64,000 nucleotides of DNA from Aeromonas allosaccharophila (GTDB lineage: Bacteria; Pseudomonadota; Gammaproteobacteria; Enterobacterales; Aeromonadaceae): the NCBI RefSeq assembly GCF_000819685.1, contig NZ_CDBR01000040.1:1-64000 (forward strand). The letters run 5' to 3'. Positions within the stretch are counted from its first letter, which is position 1; each line of letters opens with the position of its first letter. Positions 1 through 11,822 of the stretch are shown piece after piece. A program made the position numbers and the translations under genes. The notes beneath the pieces are model-generated. The model made no database searches, was not told the origin of the DNA, and worked only from the letters and a program-made list of their open reading frames with translations.

Positions 1-312
1 CATTCATGCTCTTACCCTGGATGATCAGTGTGAGTATGGGAAAATTACTCATAGTGGATTGCATGGTCATTCGTACTAACAGTCGCAAGAGAATTTACGC
101 CCCTTTTGACTTGGATGGCTTCTCAGATTTTTCGAATAAAATAGATGCAAGGTTAATGAATAACAAAGCCCGTAGGTCGATTAGCGAAGCGTAATCGGAC
201 GTTCACGATAGAAATATTTCGTGATAGTGCCAGTTGCCTTCAGAGACCGACTTTCACGCTGTCTCATTTTTCACCTGTATCTTTGCTGGCGTAACACATC
301 CCAAGGAGATTT
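1..312. other. Left-edge intergenic region, no convincing gene
   Basis: A 62-codon open frame (6-194) is present, but it has no clear ribosome binding site and no recognisable protein signature, so I do not call it. The stretch is more AT-rich than the genes beside it. It contains a short palindromic element (171-200, listed separately) and a nested hairpin at 203-224: TCACGA and TCGTGA flank the perfect palindrome GAAATATTTC (211-220). The ribosome binding site of the next gene (AAGGAG, 303-308) closes the region. Confidence 0.5.
171..200. repeat. Short REP-like palindromic element
   Basis: The two arms GTCGATTAGCG (176-186) and CGTAATCGGAC (190-200) are imperfect reverse complements around an AAG loop; each arm has one compensating extra base. 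The form (GTAGGTCG...TTAGCGAAGCGTAATC...) resembles short intergenic palindromes dispersed in many gammaproteobacteria. Only one copy is visible here, so its dispersed nature is inference. Confidence 0.4.
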
Positions 313-798
313 ATGAAGCCAGACTTAACCGGCACTCGGATTGTACTGCGCACCATTGGCCCGCAGGATGCTGCCGATCTGTTCGAGATTTATGGCAATC
401 CGCTGACCATGGAGTTTGCCTCTGATCCCTGCTTTACCTCTCCCGCCATGGTGGCGCAGATGATGGCGAGCGTGGTGCGGCTGGAGCAAACGGGTGAGTC
501 GCTGGAGTGGGCGATTGTCGAGCGGGAGGGCAACAAGGTGATCGGCACCTGCGGCCTGCACAGTTTCAGCGAGGCGGGCCGCTGCTGCGAGGTGGGCTGT
601 CTGCTTAATGCGGCCTATTGGCGCAGAGGGTTTATGTCGGAGGCGCTCGGATTGCTGTTCGCCCACGCCAGCACGCTGGGAGTCACCCGCCTCACCGCAG
701 ATATCGATGCAGATAACGTCCGCTCTATCGCCCTGTTTGAAAAACTGGGCTTCAAGGCGCATGCAGGGCGCTATCAGCGCATGCTCCCCTTTGTCTGA
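313..798 (+). CDS. GNAT family N-acetyltransferase (RimJ/RimL-like)
   Basis: A 161-aa protein of the usual single-domain GNAT length. It opens with TRIVLRTIGPQDAADLF, typical of the RimJ/RimL-type Acetyltransf_3 branch, and has the acetyl-CoA pyrophosphate-binding loop at about residues 98-106 (WRRGFMSEA, fitting R/Q-x-x-G-x-A). The late ADIDADNVRSIALFEKLGF stretch is the usual GNAT motif around the active-site strand. The family transfers acetyl groups to amines; the substrate cannot be read from sequence. The start at 313 is supported by AAGGAG six bases upstream. It stands alone, convergent with eno, and shares the terminator at 857-892. Confidence 0.85.
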   Translation: MKPDLTGTRIVLRTIGPQDAADLFEIYGNPLTMEFASDPCFTSPAMVAQMMASVVRLEQTGESLEWAIVEREGNKVIGTCGLHSFSEAGRCCEVGCLLNAAYWRRGFMSEALGLLFAHASTLGVTRLTADIDADNVRSIALFEKLGFKAHAGRYQRMLPFV

Positions 799-856
799 CC
801 CGAGACCAGAGACTCAACGCCCTCGCCTCTCAGGCCGTTATGGCAAGGATCAGACA

Positions 857-892
857 TAAAAAAACCGGAACCCAAGGGTTCCGGTTTTTTTC
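857..892. terminator. Bidirectional intrinsic terminator between the GNAT gene and eno
   Basis: Perfect stem AAAACCGGAACCC (861-873) and GGGTTCCGGTTTT (876-888) around an AA loop, with an A-run before and a T-run after. It can stop both the rightward acetyltransferase transcript and the leftward eno transcript. Confidence 0.9.
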
Positions 893-921
893 ATTCCAGC
901 CGAGGCTGGCAAACCAGCAAA

Positions 922-2301
<1,380 letters not shown>

Positions 2302-2311
2302 TTATTTTAAA

Positions 2312-3967
<1,656 letters not shown>

Positions 3968-4090
3968 TTAGGGAATTTTAAGGGGTGCTTCGGGGATGAA
4001 GCAGGACGGGGAAACAGTATACCAAAAACCCCTCTCCCAAACAATGAGCAAAAATCTATCAGGCTCACCGCCCCCCCATCTTGCGCCAAA

Positions 4091-4888
4091 TCAACTTTGC
4101 TCGATTTCCTTGGCCCGATCCCAGGCTGCATCGAGCTTTTCGAGGGTGCAATCGGTCATTTTCAAGCCTTCTGCGGCGATAAACTGCTCAACCTGACGAA
4201 AACGACGTTCGAACTTGGCGTTGGCGCCCCGCAGCACCTGCTCCGGATCCTTGCCCAGATGACGCACCAGATTGACGGTGGCAAACAGCAGGTCGCCGAG
4301 CTCGTCGCTCACCCGCGCCTCGTCCACATCGGCCATCAGCGCCTCTTCCATTACCTCGTCGATCTCTTCGTGGATCTTGTCCACCACCGGCCCCAGCGTC
4401 TTCCAGTCAAAACCGACGGTGGCGCAGCGTTTCTGAATTTTGGCGGCGCGGGTCAGGGCCGGCAGCGCCTGCGGGATATCGTCCAGCACGCTCTCTTGAT
4501 CGAGGGCTGCCCGCTCCTTGGCTTTTTCAGCCTCCCAGTTCGCTTTTACCGCCTGCTCGTTGGAAAGGTCTGCATCGGAAAACACATGGGGATGGCGGCG
4601 AATCAGTTTTTCGCTCACCGTGTCGACGATATCGGCAAAGTCGAACAAGCCCCGCTCTTTACCCAACTGGGCGTAAAACACCACCTGAAACAGCAGATCC
4701 CCCAGCTCCCCTTTCAACCCCTGCCAATCCTCGGTCTCGATGGCATCGGCCACCTCGTAGGCCTCTTCCAGGGTGTGCGGCACTATGCTCTGGAAGTCCT
4801 GTTTCAGATCCCAGGGACAGCCGTTTTGCGGATCGCGCAGACGAGACATGATGTCGAGCAGCTGAGAGAGGTCGTAACGTTGAGACAT
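4091..4888 (-). CDS. mazG: Nucleoside triphosphate pyrophosphohydrolase MazG
   Basis: A 265-aa two-domain MazG. It hydrolyses nucleoside triphosphates to monophosphate and pyrophosphate, with a house-cleaning role and, in E. coli, an effect on ppGpp levels. Both all-alpha repeats show the Mg-binding acidic motifs: [11 protein letters not shown] with [14 protein letters not shown] in the first, and [10 protein letters not shown] with [18 protein letters not shown] in the second. The frame is open 18 codons further upstream, but the start at 4888 ([20 protein letters not shown]) fits the family. It follows relA by 75 bases, as in many relatives; there is no mazEF pair between them. Confidence 0.95.
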   Translation of the reverse strand: MSQRYDLSQLLDIMSRLRDPQNGCPWDLKQDFQSIVPHTLEEAYEVADAIETEDWQGLKGELGDLLFQVVFYAQLGKERGLFDFADIVDTVSEKLIRRHPHVFSDADLSNEQAVKANWEAEKAKERAALDQESVLDDIPQALPALTRAAKIQKRCATVGFDWKTLGPVVDKIHEEIDEVMEEALMADVDEARVSDELGDLLFATVNLVRHLGKDPEQVLRGANAKFERRFRQVEQFIAAEGLKMTDCTLEKLDAAWDRAKEIEQS

Positions 4889-4932
4889 GGGATATTCGCT
4901 TGTTGATTCGTTCAAAAAGGGTCGGAAATGCA

Positions 4933-4953
4933 GACCGGCCACTGGGGCCGGTC
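4933..4953. other. Hairpin between relA and mazG
   Basis: GACCGGCC (4933-4940) and GGCCGGTC (4946-4953) form a perfect 8-bp stem with a 5-base loop just after the relA stop on the minus strand. No T-run follows directly, so it is better read as an RNA-stability or attenuating structure than as a full terminator. Confidence 0.5.
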
Positions 4954-4963
4954 GGTTCGATAG

Positions 4964-7177
4964 TTACAGCCGCTTGGCGCTGATCACGTCGTTAAGCTGA
5001 CTGAGCTTGGCCAACGCCCGGTTGAAGGCGTTGATGTTGTAAATCTCCAGCTCCATGTCGATCTCGGCGGTCTGCTCGCGCACGTTGGAGCGCGAGCGCA
5101 CCCCCATCACATTGATCTTTTCGTTGGCCAACACGGTGGTGATGTCGCGCAGCAAGCCGGAGCGATCGTTGGAGATAATCCGGATGGTGAGGCCGTAGCC
5201 ACCGGAGTAGTTTTCCCCCCACACCGCATCGATCAGCCGCTCCGGATTGCGCCGTGACAGCTCCTTGAGCTGCTCGCAATCTTCCCGGTGGATCGAGACG
5301 CCACGCCCCATGGTGATGAAGCCCTGAATGGAGTCTCCCGGGATCGGCTGACAGCAGCGGGCGATATGGGTCATCAGGTTGCCGACCCCTTCCACTACTA
5401 TGTGATCCTTGGGCTTGTGGCGCATCGGCGCATTGGCCTTCTGCTCCAGTTTCTCCAGCAGGCGACGATCTTCCTCTTCCGCCGTCGGCTTGTTGTAGCA
5501 GGTGTCGAGATAGTTGAGCACCTGGTTGATGCGGATATCGCCGCTGCCGATACCGGCCAGCAGATCGTCGGTGCTCTCCAGATTGAAGCGGCGCAGCATG
5601 TTGCCCTTGTCGATCTTGGACATGCTGAGGTTGTGGCGATCCAGCTCCTTCTCGAACAGCTCGCGACCGGCCACGATATTCTTGTCCCGATCCAGCTTTC
5701 TGAACCAGGTGGCCACCTTGGCCCGCGCCCGGCTGGAGCGCAGGAAGCCGGAGTTGGGGTTCATCCAGTCGCGGCTCGGGTTCGGCTCTTTCTGGGTGAT
5801 CACCTCCACCTGATCGCCGGTCTGCAGCGCGTAGGTAAACGGCACGATGCGACCGTCGATCTTGGCGCCGATGCAGCGGTGGCCGATCATGCTGTGGACG
5901 TGATAGGCAAAGTCGAGCGGGGTGGCACCCGCCGGCAGGTCGATCACATCCCCTTTCGGGGTGAATACGTAGACCCGGTCCTCGAACACCTGACTGCGCA
6001 GATCCTCGAGCAGGGAGCCGCTCTCGGAGAGATCCTCCTGCCAGGCGAGCAGCTTGCGCAGCCACTCGATCTTGTCTTCGAAGGTGTTGGCCTTGCCGCC
6101 AGCCTGCGCTCCTTCCTTGTAGCGCCAGTGCGCCGCGACGCCGAGCTCGGCATCCTGATGCATCTGATCGGTACGGATCTGGATTTCGACGGTCTTGCCC
6201 TCGGGCCCCACCACTACGGTGTGAATCGACTGATAGCCGTTGGGTTTGGGGTTGGCGACATAGTCGTCAAACTCGCGGGGAATGTGGTGGAACTGGGTAT
6301 GCACGATACCGAGCGCCGCATAGCAATCCTGCAGCCGCTTGGTCACTACCCGCACTGCGCGCACGTCGAACAACTCGTTGAATTCGAGGTGCTTCTTCTG
6401 CATCTTGCGCCAGATGCTGTAGATATGTTTCGGACGGCCATAAACCTCCGCTTCCACCCCGGCCTCTTTCAGGCCATTACGCAGAGATTGCACGAACTCG
6501 CGGATGTAGCGCTCCCGATCGAGCCGCTTTTCATCGAGCTGTTTGGCGATCTGCTTGTAGGTATCCGGGTGCAGGTAACGGAAGGCGAGATCTTCCAGCT
6601 CCCACTTGAGCTGGCCGATGCCGAGGCGGTTGGCGAGCGGCGCATAGATGTTGGTGATCTCCTGGGCCATCAGCACCCGGGTCTCTTCATCTGCCGTCTT
6701 TGCCTCGCGCAGGCAGGCAATTCGCTCCGCTAGCTTGATCACCACGGCGCGCACATCCTCGACCATGGCGAGCAGCATGCGGCGCACGTTGTCGACCTGC
6801 TCCGGCGAGGTTTCGCTGCGATGGAGGGTCTGCAGGGAGCGGATGGCCTCCATCTCCAGCACCCCCTCCACCAGCTTGGCGATCTTGGAGCCGAAGTCTT
6901 CGTCCATCCGCTCCTGGCTGATGAGACCGGCTTCGACGAAGGGGTAGATGATGGCGGCCTTGAGGGTACCGATATCCATGCTGAGCATCTGCAGGATGCC
7001 CACCATTTCGATGCCGCGCACCAGCAACTTGCTGGTCAGCGCCTCGTCACCGAGCGTCAGACAGTACTGGTAAACGGTTCGCAGCTGATCCTTGTCACTG
7101 TCACTCAAGGAGAGCGAGCCGACCCACTCCTCCAGGGTGAAGTTGTCTTTCAAATGAATATCGCGAACCGCAACCAT
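4964..7177 (-). CDS. relA: GTP pyrophosphokinase RelA
   Basis: A 737-aa ribosome-associated (p)ppGpp synthetase that answers amino acid starvation. From the N-terminus: a degenerate hydrolase-like region (about 30-190), the synthetase domain with YQSIHTVVVGPEGKTVEIQIRT (about 310-330), a TGS domain (VFTPKGDVIDLPAGATPLDFAYHVH, about 405-430), a zinc-finger/helical region containing HIARCCQPIPGD, and a C-terminal ACT domain (LTIRIISNDRSGLLRDITTVL). The MVAVRDIH start matches E. coli RelA, and AAAGGA lies 8 bases upstream. It follows rlmD, as in E. coli. Confidence 0.96.
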   Translation of the reverse strand: MVAVRDIHLKDNFTLEEWVGSLSLSDSDKDQLRTVYQYCLTLGDEALTSKLLVRGIEMVGILQMLSMDIGTLKAAIIYPFVEAGLISQERMDEDFGSKIAKLVEGVLEMEAIRSLQTLHRSETSPEQVDNVRRMLLAMVEDVRAVVIKLAERIACLREAKTADEETRVLMAQEITNIYAPLANRLGIGQLKWELEDLAFRYLHPDTYKQIAKQLDEKRLDRERYIREFVQSLRNGLKEAGVEAEVYGRPKHIYSIWRKMQKKHLEFNELFDVRAVRVVTKRLQDCYAALGIVHTQFHHIPREFDDYVANPKPNGYQSIHTVVVGPEGKTVEIQIRTDQMHQDAELGVAAHWRYKEGAQAGGKANTFEDKIEWLRKLLAWQEDLSESGSLLEDLRSQVFEDRVYVFTPKGDVIDLPAGATPLDFAYHVHSMIGHRCIGAKIDGRIVPFTYALQTGDQVEVITQKEPNPSRDWMNPNSGFLRSSRARAKVATWFRKLDRDKNIVAGRELFEKELDRHNLSMSKIDKGNMLRRFNLESTDDLLAGIGSGDIRINQVLNYLDTCYNKPTAEEEDRRLLEKLEQKANAPMRHKPKDHIVVEGVGNLMTHIARCCQPIPGDSIQGFITMGRGVSIHREDCEQLKELSRRNPERLIDAVWGENYSGGYGLTIRIISNDRSGLLRDITTVLANEKINVMGVRSRSNVREQTAEIDMELEIYNINAFNRALAKLSQLNDVISAKRL

Positions 7178-7405
7178 GGTATCAATCCTTTAAATTATCG
7201 GGCCGAAAGCTGTCACTTTCTCCCTCTCATGAGATTGCCTCAAATGGGGATATCCGGCGCGCTTTTCAAGGCATATTGTCCAGAAAGACAATAGAGCGCG
7301 CCAACAGGCCCTGCCGAACGACGAGGGTCTAGATTACCCCAATCACATCTGATCAAACAGCCGGATGACCTATCCGGCATCGCCAAACTGATGAGTCATT
7401 TACTC
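7178..7405. other. relA upstream region with hairpin
   Basis: No gene seen. A hairpin GCCGGAT (7360-7366) / ATCCGGC (7372-7378) lies downstream of rlmD on the minus strand and is followed there by TGTTTGATC; it could weakly terminate rlmD transcripts. A second inverted repeat, ATTGTC-N6-GACAAT, lies near 7277-7294, in the probable relA control region. No promoter could be assigned with confidence. Confidence 0.4.
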
Positions 7406-7545
7406 CCGTTCAAACAGCACCATGAATTCCAGATGACCGCTGCTACGGAACATCTGGATACCCCACAGCCTAGATCCGTTCAAACAGCGCCATAGACTCC
7501 AGATGACCGCTGCTACGGAATATCTGGATACCCCACAGCCTAGAT
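7406..7545 (-). repeat. Two tandem 70-bp degenerate copies of the rlmD 3' end
   Basis: Two adjacent 70-bp units (7406-7475 and 7476-7545) differ at only about five positions. On the minus strand each ends with codons resembling the last codons of rlmD. Copy 7476-7545 reads IFRSSGHLESMALFER and copy 7406-7475 reads MFRSSGHLEFMVLFER, against MFPHTGHLESMALFERI at the true gene end. Since 70 is not a multiple of 3 and each unit is preceded by a stop, they cannot be read through from rlmD. They are gene-end remnants, not part of the protein. Confidence 0.85.
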
Positions 7546-8862
7546 CCGTTCAAACAGCGCCATGGACTCCAGATGGCCGGTGTGAGGGAACATGTCGAGC
7601 ATGCCGAGGCGTACCAGACGGTAACCCCCTTTCACCAGAACCTGACTGTCCCGCGCCAGGGTGACCGGGTTACAGGAGACGTAGACCACCCGCTTGGGTG
7701 AAAGTTTCACGACGTGCCCCATCACTTCCAGCGCGCCGGGGCGAGCCGGATCCAGCAGCACCAGATCAAACCCTTCCCGCGCCCAGGACATGCCGACGAT
7801 GTCATCGCTCAGGTCGGCCTTGTAGAAACGGGCATTGCTGATGCCGTTGCGACGGGCGTTCTCTTCGGCCCGTTGCACCATCGCCAGTTCACCTTCCACT
7901 CCCACCACTTCGCGAGCCTGACGGGCCAGCGGCAGGGTGAAGTTGCCGATACCGCAGAAGAGATCGAGCACCTTGTCATCTTTGCTCGCCCCGAGCCATG
8001 TCAGCGCCTGCTCCACCATGCTCTGGTTGATGGGGCCGTTGACCTGAATAAAATCACCGGGGGCAAATGCAAGAGACAGGCCATCCAGCGAGTAGGATGG
8101 GGAAAATTGTTGCTGCAGCGCTTCGATGCGTTCATCAGCCGCCTGCAGATAGAGGTCGATCCCCTGCGCTTTGGCAAACTCCACCAGCAGGGCGCGATCC
8201 GCCTCATTGGGGCGGCCGGTGTGGCGCAGCAGCATCATGATCCCCTGCTCGGCCTGAATCAGCTCGGCATGGCCCAGCTCGCGCTGGCTCTTGAGGCGAT
8301 TGAGGCACTCACGCAGTGCAGGGATCAGCGCAGAGAGCGGCTCAGCCAGCACCGGGCAACCGTCAATCTCCACCAGATCGTTGCTGTTGCGGCGGCGGAA
8401 ACCGACCCGGGTGCAGCGACCGTTCTTGTCAAATTTGATGGCCAGGCGACAGACCCGGCGGTAGGCGCGATCTTCACCGGTCAGTACCGGCTCCAGTGCT
8501 GGCGCCTTGATGTTGCCCAACCGCTCGAACAGGCTGACCAGCCCGGCCGCCTTGGCCGCTTGCTGATCGGCAACCGACATGTGCTGGGCACTGCAACCAC
8601 CGCACTCGCGGTAGTGGCTGCAGAAGGGGGCGATGCGGTTGGCCGCCGGGGTCACCACCTGTTGCAAGGCGGCGTGACCATACTGTTTTTTCTCTTCGGT
8701 GATGCGCGCCTTGACGGTCTCGCCGGGCAGCGCCCCTTCGACGAAGATCGCCTTGCCCTGATGGCGACCGATACCGACGCAGTGGTGATCGAGGGTGTCT
8801 ATCGTAAATTCAATGCGTTGGAGCTGGGTGGACTTCTTTTGGGGCTTGAAAAACTGGGCCAT
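7540..8862 (-). CDS. rlmD: 23S rRNA (uracil(1939)-C(5))-methyltransferase RlmD
   Basis: A 440-aa SAM-dependent RNA methyltransferase (formerly RumA). Residues 1-70 form a TRAM RNA-binding domain. The 4Fe-4S cluster ligands are seen in CSHYRECGGCSAQHM plus a later Cys (GCPVL). The SAM-binding motif is VLDLFCGIGNFTLPLA, and the catalytic cysteine lies in VVYVSCNPVTLARD. The C-terminus GHLESMALFERI is typical. It is divergent from barA and directly upstream of relA. The two degenerate copies of its 3' end at 7406-7545 follow its stop codon. Confidence 0.96.
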   Translation of the reverse strand: MAQFFKPQKKSTQLQRIEFTIDTLDHHCVGIGRHQGKAIFVEGALPGETVKARITEEKKQYGHAALQQVVTPAANRIAPFCSHYRECGGCSAQHMSVADQQAAKAAGLVSLFERLGNIKAPALEPVLTGEDRAYRRVCRLAIKFDKNGRCTRVGFRRRNSNDLVEIDGCPVLAEPLSALIPALRECLNRLKSQRELGHAELIQAEQGIMMLLRHTGRPNEADRALLVEFAKAQGIDLYLQAADERIEALQQQFSPSYSLDGLSLAFAPGDFIQVNGPINQSMVEQALTWLGASKDDKVLDLFCGIGNFTLPLARQAREVVGVEGELAMVQRAEENARRNGISNARFYKADLSDDIVGMSWAREGFDLVLLDPARPGALEVMGHVVKLSPKRVVYVSCNPVTLARDSQVLVKGGYRLVRLGMLDMFPHTGHLESMALFERI

Positions 8863-8938
8863 AAAACTTGGTGCCTATAGGTGGCTATGTCATGATTGTG
8901 GAATCTGCTGCCGGGTATTGTCCCACAAGAATAATAGT

Positions 8939-9019
8939 ATGACCAAATACGGCCTGAGAGCCCGTGCATTGCCATCAACCCTATCGCCAACCCTGTTCAC
9001 TGGTGGCCTGTTCGTATGA
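8939..9019 (+). CDS. 26-codon upstream ORF: diverged duplicate of the barA start
   Basis: The 77 bases from 8939 align without gaps to the first 77 bases of barA (9016-9092), with about 54 matches by eye. The peptide begins MTKYGLRARALPSTLSPTLF, against MTKYGLRARVLAFTILPTLI in BarA; 17 of 26 residues agree. Its TGA (9017-9019) overlaps the barA ATG (9016-9018) as ATGA, the usual arrangement for translational coupling. No strong Shine-Dalgarno precedes it (only CAAGAA), so translation is unproven. It may be a decayed former start of barA, or a leader peptide that sets barA expression. Confidence 0.5.
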   Translation: MTKYGLRARALPSTLSPTLFTGGLFV

Positions 9020-11733
9020 CCAAATATGGCCTGAGAGCACGCGTTCTCGCCTTCACCATCCTGCCGACCCTGATCATCGGTGGCCTGATGGCCGGTTACT
9101 TCACTTTCCACCGCTACCAGCAGCTGGAAAACAACCTCATTGATCAGGGGATCAACATCATCGAACCGCTGGCGATCGCCAGTGAATATGGCATGACCCA
9201 GCACAGTCGCGAATCCCTCAAGCGGCTGATTGGCCTGACCCATCGCAAGAACTCCCCCTTCATCAAGTCCATCGCGGTCTTCACCCAGGACAACCAGCTG
9301 TTCGTCACCTCGAACTACCACCGGGATTTCACCCGGCTCAGACTGCCCGATGGCGAGCCGATTCCGGATCTGACCAGCGTGACGTTTCAGGGGGACGACA
9401 TCATTTTGCGTACCCCGATCCAGGCCGAAACCAGCCTCGATGGCTTCCCGCTGCCCAGCGATGTAGAGCCGCCGATGATCGGCTACATCTCGATGCAGAT
9501 GGCGACCGATCGGGCCATGCTGCTGCAGTACCGCGACACCTTCTTTGCGGTGATCATGGTGCTCATCGGGGTCGCCTTCAGTACCCTGTTTGGCTTCCGT
9601 CTGGTCAAGAGCGTGACCCAGCCCATCACCAACATGGTGCAGGCGGTGCACAAGATCAGGGAGGGGCGACTCGATACCCGGGTCAGCGGCGAGCTGACCG
9701 GCGAGCTGGATATGCTGAAAAACGGCATCAACGCCATGGCCAAGGCGCTCTCCGAATATCACGAAGAGATGCAGCAGAATATCGATCAGGCCACCTCGGA
9801 TTTACGCGAAACGCTGGAGCAGATCGAGATCCAGAACGTCGAGCTCGACATGGCCAAGAAACGGGCGCAAGAGGCGGCGCGGGTCAAGTCGGAGTTTCTC
9901 GCCAACATGTCCCACGAGCTGCGCACGCCGCTAAACGGCGTCATCGGTTTTACCCGCCAGCTGCTGAAAACCAGCCTGACCCCGAGCCAGACAGACTACA
10001 TGCAGACCATCGAGAAGTCGGCGCGCAACCTGCTTGGCATCATCAACGACATCCTCGACTTCTCGAAGCTGGAGGCGGGCAAGCTGCAGCTGGAGCATAT
10101 CCCGTTCAGCCTGCGCGACACCCTCAACGAAACCATGCACCTGCTCGGCCCCAGCGCCCACGACAAGCAACTGGAGCTCTCCCTGCGGGTAGATGCCGAC
10201 GTGCCGGACTCCCTCACCGGCGACCCCATGCGGCTGCAGCAGGTGCTGACCAACCTCGCCGGCAACGCCATCAAGTTCACCGAGCAGGGCAACGTGGATG
10301 TCCATATCGAGCAGATAGGCAGCGGCAACCACAAGGTGAGACTCAACATCCGGATCCGCGATACCGGTATCGGCATCTCGCAAGAGCAGCAGCGCCAACT
10401 GTTCCAGGCCTTCAATCAGGCCGACTCCTCCATCTCCCGCCGTTATGGCGGCACCGGTCTTGGCCTGGTCATTACCCAGAAGCTGGTGCAGCAGATGGGC
10501 GGCCAGATCCGCTTCGAGTCGGAGCTGGACAAGGGCTCGATCTTCTCGTTCAGTCTCGATGTGGAGGTATCGCCCCTGCCCCAGAGCGATCAACTGCCGC
10601 TGGATCGGATCCGTGGCAAACGGCTCTGGCTGCTGGAACCGGATCCCTTCGCCCAAGCCTCCCTGCTCGCCCTGCTGGCGGAGTGGCAGCTCGACGTGCA
10701 GCCACTGACCAGCGATGACCCCTGGCCAGAAATGAGCGAGCAGGAGATGGTGATCATCGGCAGCAGCACCCTGCATACGCCACAGCAGGTGATCGGCCGC
10801 CTCGACAGCCTGAGCGGCCAGCAGCAGAACACCATAGTGCTGCTCAGCAGCCACGAGCCGGCGCTCTACGAGGCGATGCTGGCCCACGGCGCCCAGCACT
10901 GCCTCTCCAAACCGGTCAACCACCGCAAGCTGCTGCACGCCCTGCTCTCGCCCGAGGCGAGCCGCCAGAAGCTGCCCGCGCAGCCTGCGCCGCGCCAGTT
11001 GCAACCGATCAAGGTGCTGGCGGTGGATGACAACGCCGCCAACCTCAAGCTGATCGCCGCCATGCTCAAGGAGATGGTGAGTCAGGTGGTGGTGTGCAAA
11101 AACGGCAAGGAGGCGGTCAAGCAGGCCCAGAGCCAGCCGTTCGACATCATATTCATGGATATCCAGATGCCGATCATGGATGGCATCAGCGCCACCCAGG
11201 CGATCCGCTACCAGTCACTCAACACCACCACCCCGATTGTGGCGGTGACCGCCCACGCCATCCCCGGCGAGCGTGAGCGCCTGATCCGCCAGGGGATGGA
11301 CGACTATCTGGCCAAGCCCATCGACGAGACCATGTTGGCCCAGCTCATCACCGACTTTGCCTATCGCCGCCACCAGAATGACGGTGCCCAGAAGATAGAC
11401 TGGGCGCTGGCGGTGCGTCAGGCGGCGGGCAAAGAGGATCTCGCCAAAGAGATGCTGACCATGCTGCTGGCCAGTTTCGACGAGGTCGAGCCGGTGCTGG
11501 ATAGCGCACTGGCGGGCGAAATTGAAGATAGCGAGGTGCTGGCCCAGCTCCATCGCCTCAACGGTGGCTGTGCCTATTCCGGGGTGCCGGGGCTGCAACG
11601 GCTGCTCTCCCAGCTGGAGCAACAGCTGCGCGACGGCGTTCCGGTCAGCGAGCTGGAACCCGAGTTGCTGGAGCTGCAAGATGCGCTGGAACTGGTGCGC
11701 CAGGAGGCGCCCCGTTATCTCGATAAGGCTTGA
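9016..11733 (+). CDS. barA: Hybrid sensor histidine kinase BarA
   Basis: A 905-aa tripartite inner-membrane kinase. In the family it phosphorylates UvrY/GacA/VarA and so controls the Csr small RNAs and the change to stationary-phase metabolism and virulence. Domain order: TM1 (about 10-30), periplasmic sensor (about 30-172), TM2 (about 175-197), HAMP, HisKA with the phosphorylated His300 (MSHELRTPLNG), HATPase_c (DTGIGIS, GGTGLGLVI), a degenerate receiver-like segment (about 525-640), a receiver (AVDDNAANLKLI; acceptor Asp715 in FMDIQMP) and an HPt domain with His846 (AQLHRLNGG). The start is set by the overlap with the short upstream ORF, from which GGTGG could act as its ribosome binding site. 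The response regulator is not in this window. Confidence 0.95.
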   Translation: MTKYGLRARVLAFTILPTLIIGGLMAGYFTFHRYQQLENNLIDQGINIIEPLAIASEYGMTQHSRESLKRLIGLTHRKNSPFIKSIAVFTQDNQLFVTSNYHRDFTRLRLPDGEPIPDLTSVTFQGDDIILRTPIQAETSLDGFPLPSDVEPPMIGYISMQMATDRAMLLQYRDTFFAVIMVLIGVAFSTLFGFRLVKSVTQPITNMVQAVHKIREGRLDTRVSGELTGELDMLKNGINAMAKALSEYHEEMQQNIDQATSDLRETLEQIEIQNVELDMAKKRAQEAARVKSEFLANMSHELRTPLNGVIGFTRQLLKTSLTPSQTDYMQTIEKSARNLLGIINDILDFSKLEAGKLQLEHIPFSLRDTLNETMHLLGPSAHDKQLELSLRVDADVPDSLTGDPMRLQQVLTNLAGNAIKFTEQGNVDVHIEQIGSGNHKVRLNIRIRDTGIGISQEQQRQLFQAFNQADSSISRRYGGTGLGLVITQKLVQQMGGQIRFESELDKGSIFSFSLDVEVSPLPQSDQLPLDRIRGKRLWLLEPDPFAQASLLALLAEWQLDVQPLTSDDPWPEMSEQEMVIIGSSTLHTPQQVIGRLDSLSGQQQNTIVLLSSHEPALYEAMLAHGAQHCLSKPVNHRKLLHALLSPEASRQKLPAQPAPRQLQPIKVLAVDDNAANLKLIAAMLKEMVSQVVVCKNGKEAVKQAQSQPFDIIFMDIQMPIMDGISATQAIRYQSLNTTTPIVAVTAHAIPGERERLIRQGMDDYLAKPIDETMLAQLITDFAYRRHQNDGAQKIDWALAVRQAAGKEDLAKEMLTMLLASFDEVEPVLDSALAGEIEDSEVLAQLHRLNGGCAYSGVPGLQRLLSQLEQQLRDGVPVSELEPELLELQDALELVRQEAPRYLDKA

Positions 11734-11822
11734 TGAGCTTGACCCGAACTGTACCGGCCCCCGCTTTTTCTGACGCGAGGGCCGCCAGATGGTAAAGTTG
11801 CGCCGTTTACACAGGAGTCAGC

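Noticed and set aside
6-194. 62-codon frame at the left edge
   Set aside because: No ribosome binding site, no similarity recognised, and it runs into a non-coding palindromic element.
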